The position numbers and the translations under genes are program-made. Under the pieces are notes generated by a model that saw nothing but the letters and a program-made list of their open reading frames with translations, did not search any database and was not told where the DNA came from. This document shows positions 1-6,956 of a stretch of DNA of 64,000 bases, piece after piece. Position 1 is the stretch's first letter; every line of letters begins with the position of its first letter. The stretch spans positions 62,001 through 126,000 of the forward strand of contig NZ_VOGO01000006.1 of NCBI RefSeq assembly GCF_007923355.1. Reading direction: 5' to 3'. This DNA is from Falsiphaeobacter marinintestinus (GTDB taxonomy: Bacteria; Pseudomonadota; Alphaproteobacteria; Rhodobacterales; Rhodobacteraceae).

Positions 1-966
1 TACACGGCCATCCCGATCAATCGACTTCAGCGCCGGATAAGGGGCGGCCAGAAACGACATCTCGAATTCATAGTCATCTTCCACGATCAGCGCGTCCAGA
101 TCGCGGGCCCGGTCCAAAAGCTCGTGTCGCCGCGACATCGGCATCGTGGCCGTGGTCGGCGACTGGTGGCTGGGGGTTGTATAAATGACGTCGGTATCAG
201 GCGGGATCGACTGGGGCGGCAAGCCGTCTGCGTCCACCCGCAAAGGGACAAGGCGGCAGCGCGCATGGTTCAGAAGATCGCGCAGCGCATAATAGCTGGG
301 ATCTTCGATTGCGGCGGTACGTTGCCGGTTCAACAGGATCCGCGCGGTCAGCCACAGGGCGTTTTGCGCCCCCATGGTGATCAGGATCTCTTCGGGCCGC
401 GCGGTGATCCCGCGGCGCGGCAGGGTGTGGCGGGCGATGTATTCGATCAGCAACGGGTCGTCCTGATCGAAGTAGTCGGATGTCAGCGATGCGAAATCCT
501 TTTGACCCAGCGCGCGCAGCGCACACAGCCGCCAGTTGGCATGATCAAACAGGGTGGGATCGACCTGACCATAGATGAACGGATAGCGATAATCGCGCCA
601 GTCGTCGGGCTTGCGCGGGGTGTCGCCTCCGGTAAACCGCTGCGCAATAGCGCGCGACCAATCCACGGTGTCGTGGCTTTTGGGCGGGGGCGTATAGACC
701 GGCGGGATCGGGGCGTTTTCGGATACGAAATACCCGGATCGGCCTTGCGAGGTCAGATAGTCGTTGGCGACCAGTTCGGTATAGGCCAGCGTCACCGTGA
801 TCCGGCTGACGCCCAGGTGCGCCGCAAGCTTGCGCGACGAAGGCAGCTTTTCCCCGACGTGAAAGCGGCCCGACAGGATGCCTTCGGCAATCATCTGCTG
901 GACCTTGGCCTGCAAGGTGCCGGACGCATCGGGACTGAGAAAGAAGGTTTCGACCGAGATTGCCAT
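1..966 (-). CDS. MocR-type regulator (GntR wHTH + aminotransferase-like domain), 3' end outside window
   Basis: The 322 visible codons read from ATG at 966 to the window edge with no stop, so the gene is cut off. Residues about 10-80 are a GntR winged helix (motif KLPSSRKLAAHLGVSRITV). After a proline-rich linker (NAPIPPVYTPPPK) a fold-type I aminotransferase domain begins, with ITMGAQNAL and VEDDYEFEM recognisable. The PLP-binding lysine, which follows this point in the family, lies outside the window. MocR proteins are cytoplasmic transcription factors that sense amino compounds or PLP. Members include PdxR, TauR and GabR, and the sequence does not say which type this is. A taurine--pyruvate-aminotransferase-like gene lies 3 kb away, so a TauR-like role is possible but unsupported. 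Confidence 0.88.
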   Translation of the reverse strand, partial: MAISVETFFLSPDASGTLQAKVQQMIAEGILSGRFHVGEKLPSSRKLAAHLGVSRITVTLAYTELVANDYLTSQGRSGYFVSENAPIPPVYTPPPKSHDTVDWSRAIAQRFTGGDTPRKPDDWRDYRYPFIYGQVDPTLFDHANWRLCALRALGQKDFASLTSDYFDQDDPLLIEYIARHTLPRRGITARPEEILITMGAQNALWLTARILLNRQRTAAIEDPSYYALRDLLNHARCRLVPLRVDADGLPPQSIPPDTDVIYTTPSHQSPTTATMPMSRRHELLDRARDLDALIVEDDYEFEMSFLAAPYPALKSIDRDGRV

Positions 967-1021
967 AGGGGCAGGATAGAGTGGACTTATCCGGGCTGCA
1001 ATCTGGTCTTACAAGCGCGAT

Positions 1022-1660
1022 TTAAGCACGCAATTCGTCATACGAGATCATGACGTGGTCGCGGTATGCCGGGCGCTGGGTCAGCCGGTCGTAATAGCTG
1101 CGCAGGGCGGGCATTGGAGCCCGGTCAATTGCGATGTCGTAGTATCGGTACAGGACATGGCCAAGCTGAATATCTGCCAGCGTGAAGTCCTGCCCTGCCA
1201 GAAAGTCGTGCTTGACGAGTTGTGCCTCGGCAATGGCGAGGGATCGTTCCAAGGTGGTCACCGCCGACTGAATGACCTGTGGGTCCTGCTGATCTGCCGG
1301 TGTTCGGACCACGCGCCAGAACACGGGTACGGTGAAGGTTTGGGCAACGTTAAGCTTTGCCCATTCAGCCCATTTGTCGACATTGGCGCGGGGGGATGGG
1401 GCGACGGGCCAGAAGGTGTCACTGCCGTATTGCGCGGCCAGATACCGAAGGATTGCACCGGTTTCCCACAGCGTGTGGCCATCGCCATCGCGTAGCACCG
1501 GGACGGTACCATTGGGATTAAGCGCCAGGAAGCCGGGTGTGTCGGTGCCGCCGAACCGGTGACCGATGTCATGGCGGGTGAACGGCAGGTTCAGTTCGCC
1601 CACAGCCCACATCAGGGCCTGAACATTGGATGATGTTTTGCGTCCCCAGATCTCAAGCAT
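1022..1660 (-). CDS. Glutathione S-transferase family protein
   Basis: The 212-residue product has the two-domain GST layout. The N-terminal thioredoxin fold runs over about residues 1-80, with LEIWGRKTSSNVQ in the glutathione-site position, the cis-proline motif NPNGTVPVL and then WETGAILRYL. The all-helical C-terminal domain carries FLAGQDFTLADI, the usual N-capping/hydrophobic-staple motif. The start at 1660 is preferred to an in-frame codon at 1747 because it has an AAAGGA site eight bases upstream and places the fold at the N-terminus. It is transcribed divergently from the ArsR gene. The substrate is unknown. Confidence 0.9.
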   Translation of the reverse strand: MLEIWGRKTSSNVQALMWAVGELNLPFTRHDIGHRFGGTDTPGFLALNPNGTVPVLRDGDGHTLWETGAILRYLAAQYGSDTFWPVAPSPRANVDKWAEWAKLNVAQTFTVPVFWRVVRTPADQQDPQVIQSAVTTLERSLAIAEAQLVKHDFLAGQDFTLADIQLGHVLYRYYDIAIDRAPMPALRSYYDRLTQRPAYRDHVMISYDELRA

Positions 1661-1749
1661 ATGGCGATATCCTTTGGGGGCAGTGTGAGGCATTTGCCGT
1701 GTGAACTCCAGCCGGGCAATCAGGGGTTGCCAGTTCTTGTTTGCCAATA

Positions 1750-1767
1750 TAACTATAAAACTAGTTA
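1750..1767. promoter_or_regulatory. Inverted repeat, likely ArsR operator
   Basis: A perfect 6-6-6 inverted repeat (TAACTA, spacer TAAAAC, TAGTTA) lies in AT-rich DNA 15 bases before the ArsR start codon, between divergent GST and ArsR genes. ArsR/SmtB repressors typically bind AT-rich dyads of this kind next to their own gene. Assignment to this regulator is by position only. Confidence 0.5.
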
Positions 1768-1782
1768 AATGGAGATTCGATC

Positions 1783-2091
1783 ATGTGGGAAACGGCAGCA
1801 CAGGGGTTTGCGGCCATGGGATCAGAGGCGCGGCTAAAGGTGCTGCGCACCCTGATCCGCGCGGGTGAGCCGGGGTTGACGGTCAGTGACATTCAGGACC
1901 GGACCGAAATCGCGCCCTCGACCCTGGCGCATCATCTGAAATTTCTCGCCGCCGGTGGGCTGGTCGAGCAGGAAAAAGTCGGGCGCACGGTGATCAACCG
2001 GGCGTCATTTGCATCACTGGAACGACTGGCGCAGTTTATTCTGGCTGAATGCTGCGCCGATCAAGAGCAAAGGGCCGCGAACAATGGCTGA
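1783..2091 (+). CDS. ArsR/SmtB-family transcriptional regulator
   Basis: The 102-residue protein is a single winged helix-turn-helix: the family signature SEARLKVLRTLI, then recognition helix region APSTLAHHLKFLAAGGLVEQEKVGRTV. It has a cysteine pair near the C-terminus (AECCADQ) that could bind metal or arsenical. A good ribosome site (GGAGA) precedes ATG 1783. The downstream permease gene starts inside its last codons, an 8-base overlap, so the two are translationally coupled. The natural reading is a repressor of the permease. The inducer cannot be read from the sequence. Confidence 0.9.
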   Translation: MWETAAQGFAAMGSEARLKVLRTLIRAGEPGLTVSDIQDRTEIAPSTLAHHLKFLAAGGLVEQEKVGRTVINRASFASLERLAQFILAECCADQEQRAANNG

Positions 2092-3121
2092 CACCACTCA
2101 AAACCAGTCGGGAGCCACGCTGAAAACGCTCACCGAGATGTTGAAAACACCCTGGGCAGTGATTGTCGGGTTGCTGTTGGCGGTGGCGGTGCTGGACCCG
2201 GGCAATTTCACCAGCACGGTGATCTTTGCAGCCAAAGCGCTGGCACACACAGCGCAGTACATCGTGTTCGCGGTGCTGTTGTTGGCTTACCTCAAGGCCA
2301 CCGGGGCCGAGGTTGTCGTGGCGCGCGCCTTTGAAGGGCGCGAGGTTCGGATGATCTTCATGGCGGCGCTGTTCGGCGGGCTGGCACCGTTTTGTTCGTG
2401 CGAGGTGATCCCGTTTATCGCAGGCCTTTTGGCTCTGGGCGCGCCGCTGTCAGCCGTAATGGCGTTCTGGTTAAGCTCGCCTTTGATCGACCCGCCAACC
2501 TTACTGATCACAGCGGGTGCGCTGGGCTGGCCGTTTGCTATTGGCAAGGCGGTGGTTGCCGTTGCGCTGGGCCTGTTCGGTGGGTTCATCGTCAAGGCGC
2601 TGATGACACAGGGCGGATTTGCGAACCCTCTGAAAGCCCGCCCAAAAACCGGATGCTGTGGAAGTGGCCCGAAGCTGGACGGAAAGCCGCATTGGCGGTT
2701 CTGGGAAGAAGAGCCGCGCCGCCAGATTTTCCGGGCCGAGCTGGTCTCGAACGGAGTGTTTCTGCTGAAGTGGCTGGCGCTGGCCTATGTGCTGGAAGCG
2801 CTGTTGGTGCAGTACGTCCCGGCCGATCTGATCGCGGGGCTTGTTGGCGGCGAAGGCGTGGTTCCGGTGGTCATCGCGGCCTTTGTCGGGATGCCGGCCT
2901 ATCTGAACTCTTACGTTGCGCCGCCCTTGTTGGCAGGGCTGATGGAGCAGGGCATGAGCGCAGGGGCTGCCATGTCGTTCATGATTGCAGGCGCCGTGAG
3001 TTCGATCCCTGCGATGACCGCAGTTTGGTCGTTGGTGAAACCACGGGTCTTCGCCACATATCTGGGGCTGGGCGTGATCGGGGCGATCTTGTCGGGGGTG
3101 TTGTTCCAAATGGTGATGTAA
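2084..3121 (+). CDS. ArsP/UPF0718-type permease
   Basis: A 345-residue inner-membrane protein with about eight hydrophobic segments and a central soluble loop. It carries the family hallmark PFCSCEVIPFIAGLL in a membrane segment, followed by WLSSPLIDPPTLL. A second cysteine cluster (KTGCCGSG) is in the cytoplasmic loop at about residue 205. Characterised relatives (ArsP) export trivalent organoarsenicals, while other members of the family have no known substrate. ATG 2084 overlaps the end of arsR, which supports this start over one at 2009. Regulation by the ArsR product is likely. A terminator follows at 3179-3205. Confidence 0.82.
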   Translation: MADTTQNQSGATLKTLTEMLKTPWAVIVGLLLAVAVLDPGNFTSTVIFAAKALAHTAQYIVFAVLLLAYLKATGAEVVVARAFEGREVRMIFMAALFGGLAPFCSCEVIPFIAGLLALGAPLSAVMAFWLSSPLIDPPTLLITAGALGWPFAIGKAVVAVALGLFGGFIVKALMTQGGFANPLKARPKTGCCGSGPKLDGKPHWRFWEEEPRRQIFRAELVSNGVFLLKWLALAYVLEALLVQYVPADLIAGLVGGEGVVPVVIAAFVGMPAYLNSYVAPPLLAGLMEQGMSAGAAMSFMIAGAVSSIPAMTAVWSLVKPRVFATYLGLGVIGAILSGVLFQMVM

Positions 3122-3124
3122 CCA

Positions 3125-3183
3125 GGGGGCGCTGCCCCCCGCGCTGCGCGCGTCCCCCGGGGTATTTTGAACAAGAAAGAAGC
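3125..3183. repeat. Dispersed hairpin-plus-tail intergenic element, copy 1
   Basis: A perfect hairpin (GGGGGC, loop GCT, GCCCCC, 3125-3139) is followed after 19 bases by a 25-base tail (3159-3183, starting GGGGTATTTTGAAC). The tail recurs at 27615-27639 with one mismatch, again after a hairpin with a GCT loop. Both copies sit just past a stop codon and before a convergent gene. The tail runs into the terminator stem at 3181. Confidence 0.7.
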
Positions 3184-3205
3184 AGGTTTTCGGGCCTGCT
3201 TTTTC
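3179..3205 (+). terminator. Rho-independent terminator after the permease gene
   Basis: A stem of seven pairs (AAGCAGG with CCTGCTT, loop TTTTCGGG) ends in a run of T at 3200-3204. It lies 60 bases beyond the permease stop and before the convergent GNAT gene. Confidence 0.75.
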
Positions 3206-3223
3206 ACGTGTGTCAGATGGGTG

Positions 3224-3922
3224 TCAGCGCAGGTCTGTCAAGGATTGTCTTTGACGCCCGTTTTCGTCGAAGTTTTCGGGTGCCAGCCAGGCCTTGAACG
3301 CGGTTTTCAGGTGGGGCCATTCGCTGTCGAGGATCGAGAACCAGGCCGTGTCGCGATTGCGGCCCTTGTAGGTGGTGGCCTGACGAAATGTGCCCTCGTA
3401 GGTGAAGCCAAGCCGTTCGGCCGCCGCGCAGGACGGGGCGTTCAGGGCGTCGCATTTCCATTCATAGCGGCGGTAGCCAAGTTCGTCGAAGACCCGCTTC
3501 ATCATCAGATACATGGCTTCGGTTGAAACGGCGCTGCCTTGCATCAGCGGCGAAAAGTGGATGTGTCCGACTTCGATCACGCCAGCGCCGGGGTCAATGC
3601 GCAGGAAGGTGGCGAGGCCAACCGGGGTGCCCTCGGCTGTGCAGACCGTATGGAACAGCGGGTCGTCGCCCTGACAGGTGGCCTCCATCCAGGTGGTGAA
3701 ATCAGCCTCGGTGGCGAAGGGTCCGTAAGGCAGATAGGTCCAGTTGCGGCCATCCGTGTCGCGGGCGAAGGCGTCATACAGCGCAGGCGCGTGGCTTGTC
3801 TGCGTCGGGATCAGGCGCGCGGTGCGGCCTTGCATCGGCGTGAGTGGGGGACGGGGCCGAGGGAGTTTGGTGGTCACGGGCAGCCCAACAGGCTGCCCGA
3901 GATCGTTAGTATTGTGGGTCAC
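3224..3922 (-). CDS. GNAT-family N-acetyltransferase (RimJ/RimL-like)
   Basis: A 232-residue protein of the RimJ/RimL branch: TARLIPTQ near the start of the fold, then an acetyl-CoA region with EVGHIHFSPLMQGSAVSTEAM and the late motif LNAPSCAAAERLGFTYEGTFR typical of the branch. It probably transfers acetyl from acetyl-CoA to an amine, but the acceptor is unknown. Translation begins with GTG at 3922, whose last two bases overlap the TGA of the aminotransferase gene (GTGA junction). The two genes therefore form one translationally coupled unit, and the substrate may be related to the aminotransferase product or substrate. Confidence 0.86.
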   Translation of the reverse strand: MTHNTNDLGQPVGLPVTTKLPRPRPPLTPMQGRTARLIPTQTSHAPALYDAFARDTDGRNWTYLPYGPFATEADFTTWMEATCQGDDPLFHTVCTAEGTPVGLATFLRIDPGAGVIEVGHIHFSPLMQGSAVSTEAMYLMMKRVFDELGYRRYEWKCDALNAPSCAAAERLGFTYEGTFRQATTYKGRNRDTAWFSILDSEWPHLKTAFKAWLAPENFDENGRQRQSLTDLR

Positions 3923-5319
3923 GCGCCGCAGACTTTGGCGATGGCTTTGTCGACCGTATCGGTGATCTGGTCGATGTCATCGGCTGTTGCGATCAGGGCT
4001 GGCGCGAAGCACAGGAAGTTGTTGTAACCGGGGATCGAGCGGTTGGCCGCCCCGATGATCACGCCCTGCGCGCCGCATTCGCCTGCGATCTGCTGGATGA
4101 TCTTTTCATCGACCGGCTCTTTGGTCTTGCGATCATTGACCAGTTCGACGCCAAGGAACAGACCTTTGCCGCGCACATCGCCGATATTGGCGTGCTTTTC
4201 GGACAGCGCCTGCAGGTTTGACAACATCCGGTCACCCATGGTGGTGCAATTGTCGAGCAGGTTTTCGTCTTCGATGATGCGCATGTTTTCCAGCGCCGCC
4301 GCCGGACCAGCCGCACAGCCACCAAAGGTCGAGATATCGCGGAAATAGTTCAGCTTGTCCCCGGCATCGTCCTTGAACATGTCAAAGACTTCTTCGGTGG
4401 TGACACAGCAGGCGATGGCCGCGTAGCCGCTGGCCACACCTTTGGCCATCGTCACGAAATCGGGTTTGATGCCGTATTGCTGATAGCCGAACCATGTGCC
4501 GGTACGCCCGACGCCGCAGACGACCTCGTCGATATGCAGCAGTATGTCGTATTTCTTGCAGATTTCCTGCACGCGCTCCCAATAGCCGGGGGGCGGGGTG
4601 ATGACGCCGCCGCCAGCGGTCACCGGCTCAAGGCACAGGCCAATCACCGTATCTGCGCCTTCGGCCAGAATGACCTCTTCAATGGCATCGGCGGCGCGCT
4701 GGCCGTATTCTTCGCTGCTCAGACCGCCCCAGCCCTGATCGTGGGCGCGGTATTCAAGGCAGTGGGGGACGCGGACAAAACCGGGTGCGAAGGGGCCGTA
4801 CTGGATGTTGCGTTCATCCTGCCCGCCTGCCGACATCGCAGCCAGCGTGCTGCCGTGATAATCACGGTCGCGGTACAAGATCTTGTGCTTCTTGCCGCCG
4901 TATTTCTTGTACGAAATCTGGCGCATCAGTTTGAACGCCTTTTCGTTCGCCTCAGAGCCCGAGTTGACATAGTAAACGCGGCTCATTCCCGGCATCTTTT
5001 CGATCAGCTTTTGCGAATACAGCGCGCCGGGGATCGACCCTGCGCCCTGGCTGAAATAGCACAGCTTCATCAGCTGGTCATACACTGCCTTGGCAATGGA
5101 TTCGCGGCCATAACCAACGTTGACGGTCCAGACGCCGCCCGACACCGCATCGATGTATTCTTTGCCGTTCTGATCCCAGACGCGCATGTCCTTGCCTTCA
5201 AGGATAATCCGTGGATCGCCGGTTTCGAACGCCTTGTGCTGGGTCAGATGATGCCAGACATGCGCCTTGTCGGCATCGATGATGTGCTGAATGTCATTCT
5301 CGTTGAACGTGCCGTCCAT
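3919..5319 (-). CDS. tpa: Class III aminotransferase, taurine--pyruvate aminotransferase-like
   Basis: The 466-residue protein has the class III omega-aminotransferase fold: the cofactor phosphate region NSGSEANEKAFK, the aspartate motif LLHIDEVVCGVGRTG and the PLP lysine in TMAKGVASGYAA. The opening (DKAHVWHHLTQHK) and PGMSRVYYVNSGSEANEK resemble bacterial Tpa enzymes, which move the amino group of taurine to pyruvate to give sulfoacetaldehyde and alanine. The start at 5319 is chosen for its GAAAGGA site. An earlier in-frame codon would add 26 low-complexity residues. No taurine transport gene or xsc lies nearby, so the substrate could equally be another omega-amino acid. The gene symbol is tentative. 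Confidence 0.72.
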   Translation of the reverse strand: MDGTFNENDIQHIIDADKAHVWHHLTQHKAFETGDPRIILEGKDMRVWDQNGKEYIDAVSGGVWTVNVGYGRESIAKAVYDQLMKLCYFSQGAGSIPGALYSQKLIEKMPGMSRVYYVNSGSEANEKAFKLMRQISYKKYGGKKHKILYRDRDYHGSTLAAMSAGGQDERNIQYGPFAPGFVRVPHCLEYRAHDQGWGGLSSEEYGQRAADAIEEVILAEGADTVIGLCLEPVTAGGGVITPPPGYWERVQEICKKYDILLHIDEVVCGVGRTGTWFGYQQYGIKPDFVTMAKGVASGYAAIACCVTTEEVFDMFKDDAGDKLNYFRDISTFGGCAAGPAAALENMRIIEDENLLDNCTTMGDRMLSNLQALSEKHANIGDVRGKGLFLGVELVNDRKTKEPVDEKIIQQIAGECGAQGVIIGAANRSIPGYNNFLCFAPALIATADDIDQITDTVDKAIAKVCGA

Positions 5320-5768
5320 GACATGTCCTTTCCGGGCTGTGGGACTCGTGTGGGGTCTGCTGAAATTCGAATTTGCAGAGTCGCTCTTGGAGTCCACAGA
5401 CGCTAAAATACAGCCAATCTATAGGTCCAGTTGAATTCGCATGTATGTCCAAAAAGGTCTCATTCAGAAGCGCACATTTTTTAAGTTATTGAATTTTATA
5501 AACTAAAATTCGTGAATCTGATACTGGAGGCCACTGCATTCTCACTGGCCCCAAAGGTGCTTGCCTCATTCCCGATCAAGTTCCACCCGACGGTTATCGT
5601 GCTGATCAGTTATCTCTGGTCCGGTTTCAACAGGTTCGGCACAGATATGCTGATGTGCCCGGCTGCTGGCGAGTTTGTGCTGCAAAAAGTAAGGGTTGTT
5701 CCCCGAATCCTTGACACGGACCATCCCAGATCGGAACCTGTCGCTATAAAGCGTCACAGGATTTCGAG
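5320..5768. other. 449-base intergenic region with AT-rich dyad
   Basis: Divergent promoter region between the aminotransferase and cupin genes. From 5400 to 5515 it is markedly AT-rich and contains a perfect inverted repeat at 5491-5511 (GAATTTT, spacer ATAAACT, AAAATTC), a candidate operator. The half from 5512 to 5768 is closer to coding composition. An open frame runs through it into the cupin gene, but I recognise no protein in it. It may be an eroded gene remnant. Confidence 0.4.
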
Positions 5769-6173
5769 ATGGATATTCAGGTTTCCGGTGCGCGGCCGTC
5801 ATCAAAGGCCCGCGCCGATTGGTTTACAGGTACGGTTTGGCAAGATCCGGTGATCGAGGCACCCGAGCCCGCGCGGATGCGCGCGCTGAGGGTCACATTT
5901 GAACCGGGAGCGCGCACGGCGTGGCACACCCATCCCTTGGGTCAGACATTGTATGTTCTAAGCGGTGTCGGGCTGGTTGGGCTGCGCGATCAGGCCCCGC
6001 GTCTCATCCGCCCCGGCGACACAGTCTGGATTCCTCCGGGCGAAGAGCACTGGCATGGTGCAGGGCCTGAAACCGGCATGTGTCATCTGGCCATGCAAGA
6101 AGCTTTCGAGGGTCGCGTGGCCGTCTGGCTGGAACATGTGACCGACGAGGACTATCTGCAAAGGGCGAAATAG
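5769..6173 (+). CDS. Small single-domain cupin, (R)-hydroxynitrile-lyase-like family
   Basis: The 134-residue protein is one conserved cupin barrel. Motif 1 is AWHTHPLGQTLYVLSG, giving His53, His55 and Gln59, and motif 2 is PPGEEHWHG, giving His94. These numbers agree with the manganese ligands I recall for the cupin hydroxynitrile lyase of Granulicella. Many family members are annotated only as cupin or carboxymuconolactone-decarboxylase-associated proteins, and the natural reaction is unknown. The region around residues 30-42 (EAPEPARMRALRVTF) is typical of the family. A VOC-family gene follows 23 bases later in the same direction, so the two are probably co-transcribed. Confidence 0.82.
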   Translation: MDIQVSGARPSSKARADWFTGTVWQDPVIEAPEPARMRALRVTFEPGARTAWHTHPLGQTLYVLSGVGLVGLRDQAPRLIRPGDTVWIPPGEEHWHGAGPETGMCHLAMQEAFEGRVAVWLEHVTDEDYLQRAK

Positions 6174-6196
6174 CGACAAGCTTCGGGGAGGTCGAT

Positions 6197-6778
6197 ATGA
6201 AAAAGATCCAGGTTCAGGGCGTGCACCATATCACGCTGACGGGGGCTGATCGGCAAACGTCGATTGATTTCTGGGAAGGGCTTTTGGGGATGCCTTTCAT
6301 TTTCGATCAACCCAATCTGGATAATCCGGGCGAAGGGCACTTGTATTTCGATCCCGGCGACGGGCGTCTGATCACCGTGTTCACCAATGAGGCCCGGACG
6401 CCCGATCCGGCGCGCACGCCGACTGATGCCGGATGTGTGCACCATCTTGCGTTCAATGTCAGCAAGGCGACATTCAGCCAGACCGTTGCGCGGCTGGATG
6501 AACGTGGAATCAATCATTCCGGGCCAAAAGATCGGGGGTTCATGGATTCGATCTATTTCACCGATCCGATGGGGTTACTGATTGAACTGGCCTGTTACCG
6601 GTTCGAGCCGCCGATGGGGTGCAGCCATGCCGATGTGATGATCGAGGCGCATCGCCTGCGCGTTGCGCGCGGGGACTACAACATCGCTGAAGTGCATTTG
6701 GCTGATGCTATCGAAATGCTGGTTGAACGCCGACAGGGGTCCCTGTCTGATGATCGCGCGCCGCGCGACCCCTATTGA
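6197..6778 (+). CDS. VOC-family (glyoxalase/extradiol dioxygenase-like) protein
   Basis: The 193-residue product has two beta-alpha-beta-beta-beta modules. Candidate metal ligands are the first-strand histidine in GVHHITLTG, the histidine in CVHHLAFNV and the late glutamate in DPMGLLIELACYRF. This pattern fits glyoxalases, extradiol dioxygenases and related enzymes. The substrate cannot be inferred. A start at 6197 (GAGGTCGAT upstream) is chosen over an earlier codon inside the cupin gene. It lies 23 bases after the cupin stop and is probably its operon partner. Confidence 0.83.
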   Translation: MKKIQVQGVHHITLTGADRQTSIDFWEGLLGMPFIFDQPNLDNPGEGHLYFDPGDGRLITVFTNEARTPDPARTPTDAGCVHHLAFNVSKATFSQTVARLDERGINHSGPKDRGFMDSIYFTDPMGLLIELACYRFEPPMGCSHADVMIEAHRLRVARGDYNIAEVHLADAIEMLVERRQGSLSDDRAPRDPY

Positions 6779-6956
6779 CCCCGGCAATACTAAGATTGCC
6801 CGATTATTGGGCAGTTCCGCCGATGAATTGCTGCTTTTATCCCCTCTGAGGCTGGCCTTCGGGCCGGGAGTCTGCATCAGGTAGGTTGGCTGGCCGCCTG
6901 GCTGGCGTACGATTATCTCTTCGTCGTTGAGCAATAGAACGAGGCACGCTGAACAC

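Noticed and set aside
124-1053. Plus-strand frame of 309 codons over the MocR gene
   Set aside because: The minus strand encodes recognisable GntR and aminotransferase motifs, while the plus frame has no protein-like features.
5512-5853. Plus-strand 113-codon frame running into the cupin gene
   Set aside because: No recognisable protein; its second half is out of frame with the cupin. Kept only as a possible gene remnant in the gap description.
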